Of a DNA stretch of 5,756 nucleotides, positions 3,993 through 5,756 are shown in pieces. Made by a program: the position numbers and the translations under genes. The notes below the pieces were generated by a model. It was given only the letters and a program-made list of their open reading frames with translations. It was not told where the DNA came from and searched no databases. Source of the DNA: DASZMJ01 sp035551935 (GTDB taxonomy: Bacteria > Planctomycetota > Planctomycetia > Isosphaerales > Isosphaeraceae); NCBI GenBank assembly GCA_035551935.1, contig DASZMJ010000160.1, positions 1 to 5,756 on the forward strand, read 5' to 3'. Positions within the stretch are counted from its first letter, which is position 1. Each line of letters starts with the position of its first letter.

Positions 3993-5504
3993 ATGTCCCA
4001 GCACCATCGCCCCGGCTTCGACGACTTCGCCCGCCTGGCGGCGCAAGGCCCGTGCGTGCCGGTCTATCGCCAGCTCACCGGCGACGCCTTGACGCCGGTC
4101 TCGGCCGCCCGCAAGCTCGACCGCGGCGGCCCCTCGTTCCTCTTCGAGAGCGTCATCGGCGGCGAGAAGGTCGGCCGCTTCAGCTTCCTCGGCACCGAGC
4201 CCTTCCTCCGCTTCGAGGCCCGCGGCCGCGAGGTCCGCCTCGTCGACGCCGACGGCCGCGTCGCGACCTCCACGAGCGCCGACCCGATCACCGACCTCCA
4301 GCGGCTCGTCGAGCAGTACCGCTCCGTCCACCTGCCGGCGCTGCCCCGGTTCGCCGGCGGGGCCGTCGGCTTCGCGAGCTACGACGCGGTCCGCTACACC
4401 GAGCACCTGCCCGACGCACCCCCCGACGACCGCAACCTCCCCGACCTGGCCTTCGGCTTCTACGACCGGATGGTCGTCTTCGACCACATCCGCAAGACCG
4501 TCCTCGTCGTCGCCCAGGCCATGCCCGGCCGCGACGGCGGCCCCCGCGCCGCCTACGACCGGGCCACCGCCGCGATCGACGAGCTGGTCGACCGCCTCGC
4601 CGCGCCCGGGCCGGAACTCGCCCTCGCCGACATCGACACCGAGGGGCCCGTCCACCTCCAGCCGCGATCCAACTTCACCCGCGAGCAGTACGAGGCGGTC
4701 GTCCGCCGCTGCCAGGAGTACATCAAGGCCGGCGACATCTTCCAGGTCGTCCCCAGCCAGCGGTTCCGCGTCGAGACGACCGCCGACCCCTTCGACATCT
4801 ACCGCGTGCTCCGCGTCGTCAACCCGAGCCCCTTCCTCTTCGACCTGAACTTCGGCGACTTCCGGCTCATCGGCAGCTCGCCCGAGATCCTCGTCCGCGT
4901 CGAGGACGGGACGGTGACCATCCGACCCCTGGCCGGCACCCGCCGCCGCGGCAAGGACGAGGCCGAGGACCGCGCGCTGGCCGAGGAGCTCCTGGCCGAC
5001 CCGAAGGAGCGGGCCGAGCACATCATGCTCGTCGACCTCGGCCGCAACGACGTCGGCCGCGTCGCCGACCGCCGGACGGTGCAGTTGACCGACGTGATGA
5101 AGGTCGAGCGCTATTCGCACGTCATGCACATCACCTCGAACGTCAACGGCAAGCTCGCCCCCGGCATGACCGCCTTCGACGCCCTCCGCGCCGGCCTGCC
5201 CGCCGGGACCGTCTCCGGCGCCCCGAAGGTCCGCGCCATGCAGATCATCGACGAGGTCGAGCCCCAGCGCCGCGGCCCGTATGCCGGCGCCGTCGGCTAC
5301 ATCGACTTCACCGGCAACATGGACACCTGCATCGCCTTGCGGACCCTCGTGCTCCGCGGCCGGACCGCCGACGTCCAGGCCGGCGGCGGCGTCGTCTACG
5401 ACAGCGTCCCCGCCGACGAGTACGACGAGACCGTCAACAAGGCCCGCGGCCTGCTCAAGGCCATCGAGATCGCCGAGACGCAGCTCGGGAAGGGGCCGGA
5501 GTGA
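3993..5504 (+). CDS. trpE: TrpE, anthranilate synthase component I
   Basis: The 503-residue product converts chorismate to anthranilate, the first step of tryptophan synthesis, normally with the glutaminase TrpG supplying ammonia. The N-terminal domain has FLFES (49-53), corresponding to the LLES tryptophan feedback-binding motif. The chorismate-binding domain follows: NPSPFLFDL (277-285), GSSPEIL (294-300), PLAGTRRRG (312-320), HIMLVDLGRND (343-352), GTVSGAPK (405-412), GPYAGAVGY (428-436) and QAGGGVV (462-468). Ala in PLAGT argues for TrpE over aminodeoxychorismate synthase PabB, where PIKGT with Lys is usual. The length is typical of stand-alone TrpE, and no glutaminase domain is fused. 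No trpG or other trp gene follows; the next gene is convergent. No clear Shine-Dalgarno precedes the ATG at 3993 (GACCCCGGCC), but the N-terminus aligns with the family and no better start is seen. All key motifs are present, so the enzyme should be active and probably feedback-inhibited by tryptophan. Confidence 0.95.
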   Translation: MSQHHRPGFDDFARLAAQGPCVPVYRQLTGDALTPVSAARKLDRGGPSFLFESVIGGEKVGRFSFLGTEPFLRFEARGREVRLVDADGRVATSTSADPITDLQRLVEQYRSVHLPALPRFAGGAVGFASYDAVRYTEHLPDAPPDDRNLPDLAFGFYDRMVVFDHIRKTVLVVAQAMPGRDGGPRAAYDRATAAIDELVDRLAAPGPELALADIDTEGPVHLQPRSNFTREQYEAVVRRCQEYIKAGDIFQVVPSQRFRVETTADPFDIYRVLRVVNPSPFLFDLNFGDFRLIGSSPEILVRVEDGTVTIRPLAGTRRRGKDEAEDRALAEELLADPKERAEHIMLVDLGRNDVGRVADRRTVQLTDVMKVERYSHVMHITSNVNGKLAPGMTAFDALRAGLPAGTVSGAPKVRAMQIIDEVEPQRRGPYAGAVGYIDFTGNMDTCIALRTLVLRGRTADVQAGGGVVYDSVPADEYDETVNKARGLLKAIEIAETQLGKGPE

Positions 5505-5509
5505 AGGCG

Positions 5510-5658
5510 GATTCACCGCGGAGCAGGCGGAGGTCGCGGAGAGGAGGAATTGTTGACGACGGGAGGGGAGTCGTCATTCGCATCGACGATCGGTCCTGCG
5601 ACCTCGTCGCTCGTCATCGATCCTCCCCCCTCCGCGTCTCCGCGCCTCCGCGTGAGTC
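5510..5658. repeat. Imperfect palindromic GCGGAG-type intergenic repeat element
   Basis: The left arm starts GATTCACCGCGGAG at 5510 and runs to about 5560. The right arm, read on the minus strand, starts GACTCACGCGGAGGC at 5658 and runs to about 5611. Each arm carries three GCGGAG units: 5518, 5527 and 5536 on the left (9-base period), and 5630, 5638 and 5646 as CTCCGC on the right (8-base period). The arms match with several mismatches and small gaps, and both end in GACGA-like sequence. The centre can form two smaller hairpins, GACGAC/GTCGTC (5555-5575) and GACGA..GGTC/GACC..TCGTC (5585-5608). It resembles the GCGGAG/CACGGAG-type repeats I recall between genes in planctomycetes and other environmental bacteria. 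It fills the gap between two convergent genes and may end transcription from both sides. Confidence 0.6.
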
Positions 5659-5683
5659 TCTCGGTCGGCCCGTTCGACTCGCG

Positions 5684-5756
5684 TTACGACGGCCGACTCG
5701 CGGGGCGGCCGCCGAGCTGGCCCTCGGCGATCTCGATCGCCTTGAGCAGCCCCCGG
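5684..5756 (-). CDS. C-terminal fragment of a second TrpE-like chorismate-binding enzyme (runs off right edge)
   Basis: On the minus strand the frame entering at the right edge reads RGLLKAIEIAEGQLG, then GRPASRPS and a TAA stop (5684-5686). TrpE in this window ends RGLLKAIEIAETQLGKGPE, so 14 of 15 aligned residues agree. At the DNA level most differences are third-position changes (Arg CGC/CGG, Gly GGC/GGG, Ala GCC/GCG). This points to an older paralogue kept under selection and not to a fresh inverted copy or assembly artefact. The gene converges on trpE with the palindromic element between them. Only 23 codons are visible, so whether it is an intact TrpE, another chorismate-using enzyme (for example PabB or an isochorismate/salicylate synthase) or a remnant cannot be decided. 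The near-identical helix favours TrpE or a close relative. Confidence 0.65.
   Translation of the reverse strand, partial: RGLLKAIEIAEGQLGGRPASRPS

Noticed and set aside
3774..5516. 580-codon open frame on the minus strand opposite trpE
   Set aside because: It lies opposite an unmistakable TrpE. Its Val/Asp/Gly/Leu-rich product has no recognisable motif and arises because trpE codons mostly end in G or C.
5510..5756. Fold-back assembly artefact of the trpE 3' end
   Set aside because: The right-edge copy differs from trpE mainly at third codon positions and has a different C-terminal tail, which a fold-back artefact would not produce.
1..5756. CRISPR array, tRNA, rRNA or insertion sequence
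   Set aside because: No regularly spaced repeat-spacer units, cloverleaf-like sequence, rRNA signature or transposase frame was seen on reading both strands.

Overview
The window is very GC-rich and reads as a bacterial chromosomal segment. The gene content and protein style fit a planctomycete, perhaps of the Isosphaeraceae. The clues are McsA-like proteins with a GCPNDY motif, an N-terminal gene fragment with the GPKTP..GKA..NALKHGLT signature that I associate with large planctomycete families, and an intergenic GCGGAG-type repeat. This assignment is an inference from recall, not from a database search.

Layout, left to right. (1) Positions 1-152 hold the first 50 codons of a minus-strand gene of unknown function that runs off the left edge. 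It has a promoter-like TTGACA/TATTCT pair and a leader hairpin upstream. (2) Positions 296-504 contain no gene but carry a long near-perfect inverted repeat (367-418). (3) Positions 505-630 encode a 41-residue, very basic CxxC/CxxC zinc-ribbon protein on the minus strand, with a TATAAT box and a leader hairpin. (4) Positions 739-1413 encode a minus-strand J-domain protein with an unfamiliar C-terminal half. (5) Positions 1535-3646 form a minus-strand operon: mcsA-like 1, a 16-codon mini-ORF, mcsA-like 2, and mcsB (protein arginine kinase). All three junctions are 4-base ATGA overlaps. (6) Positions 3647-3992 are a divergent control region with a near-consensus promoter for the mcs operon, a candidate promoter for trpE, and an operator-like dyad between them. 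(7) Positions 3993-5504 encode TrpE, anthranilate synthase component I, on the plus strand. (8) Positions 5510-5658 hold an imperfect palindromic GCGGAG repeat element. (9) Positions 5684-5756 hold the last 23 codons of a second, convergent minus-strand gene whose C-terminus nearly matches that of TrpE.

How the genes work together. McsB phosphorylates arginines on proteins, and McsA is its zinc-binding activator. In Firmicutes the pair marks proteins for ClpCP and inactivates the repressor CtsR. Here there are two McsA-like proteins and no ctsR or clpC in view, and the next gene on the same strand encodes a J-domain protein, so the cluster looks like a protein-quality-control locus. TrpE starts tryptophan synthesis from chorismate and is transcribed away from it. 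No wholly new system is evident. The most notable points are the coupled mini-ORF relay, shared residue changes in both McsA copies, an altered phosphoarginine-site motif in McsB, and the convergent trpE paralogue.
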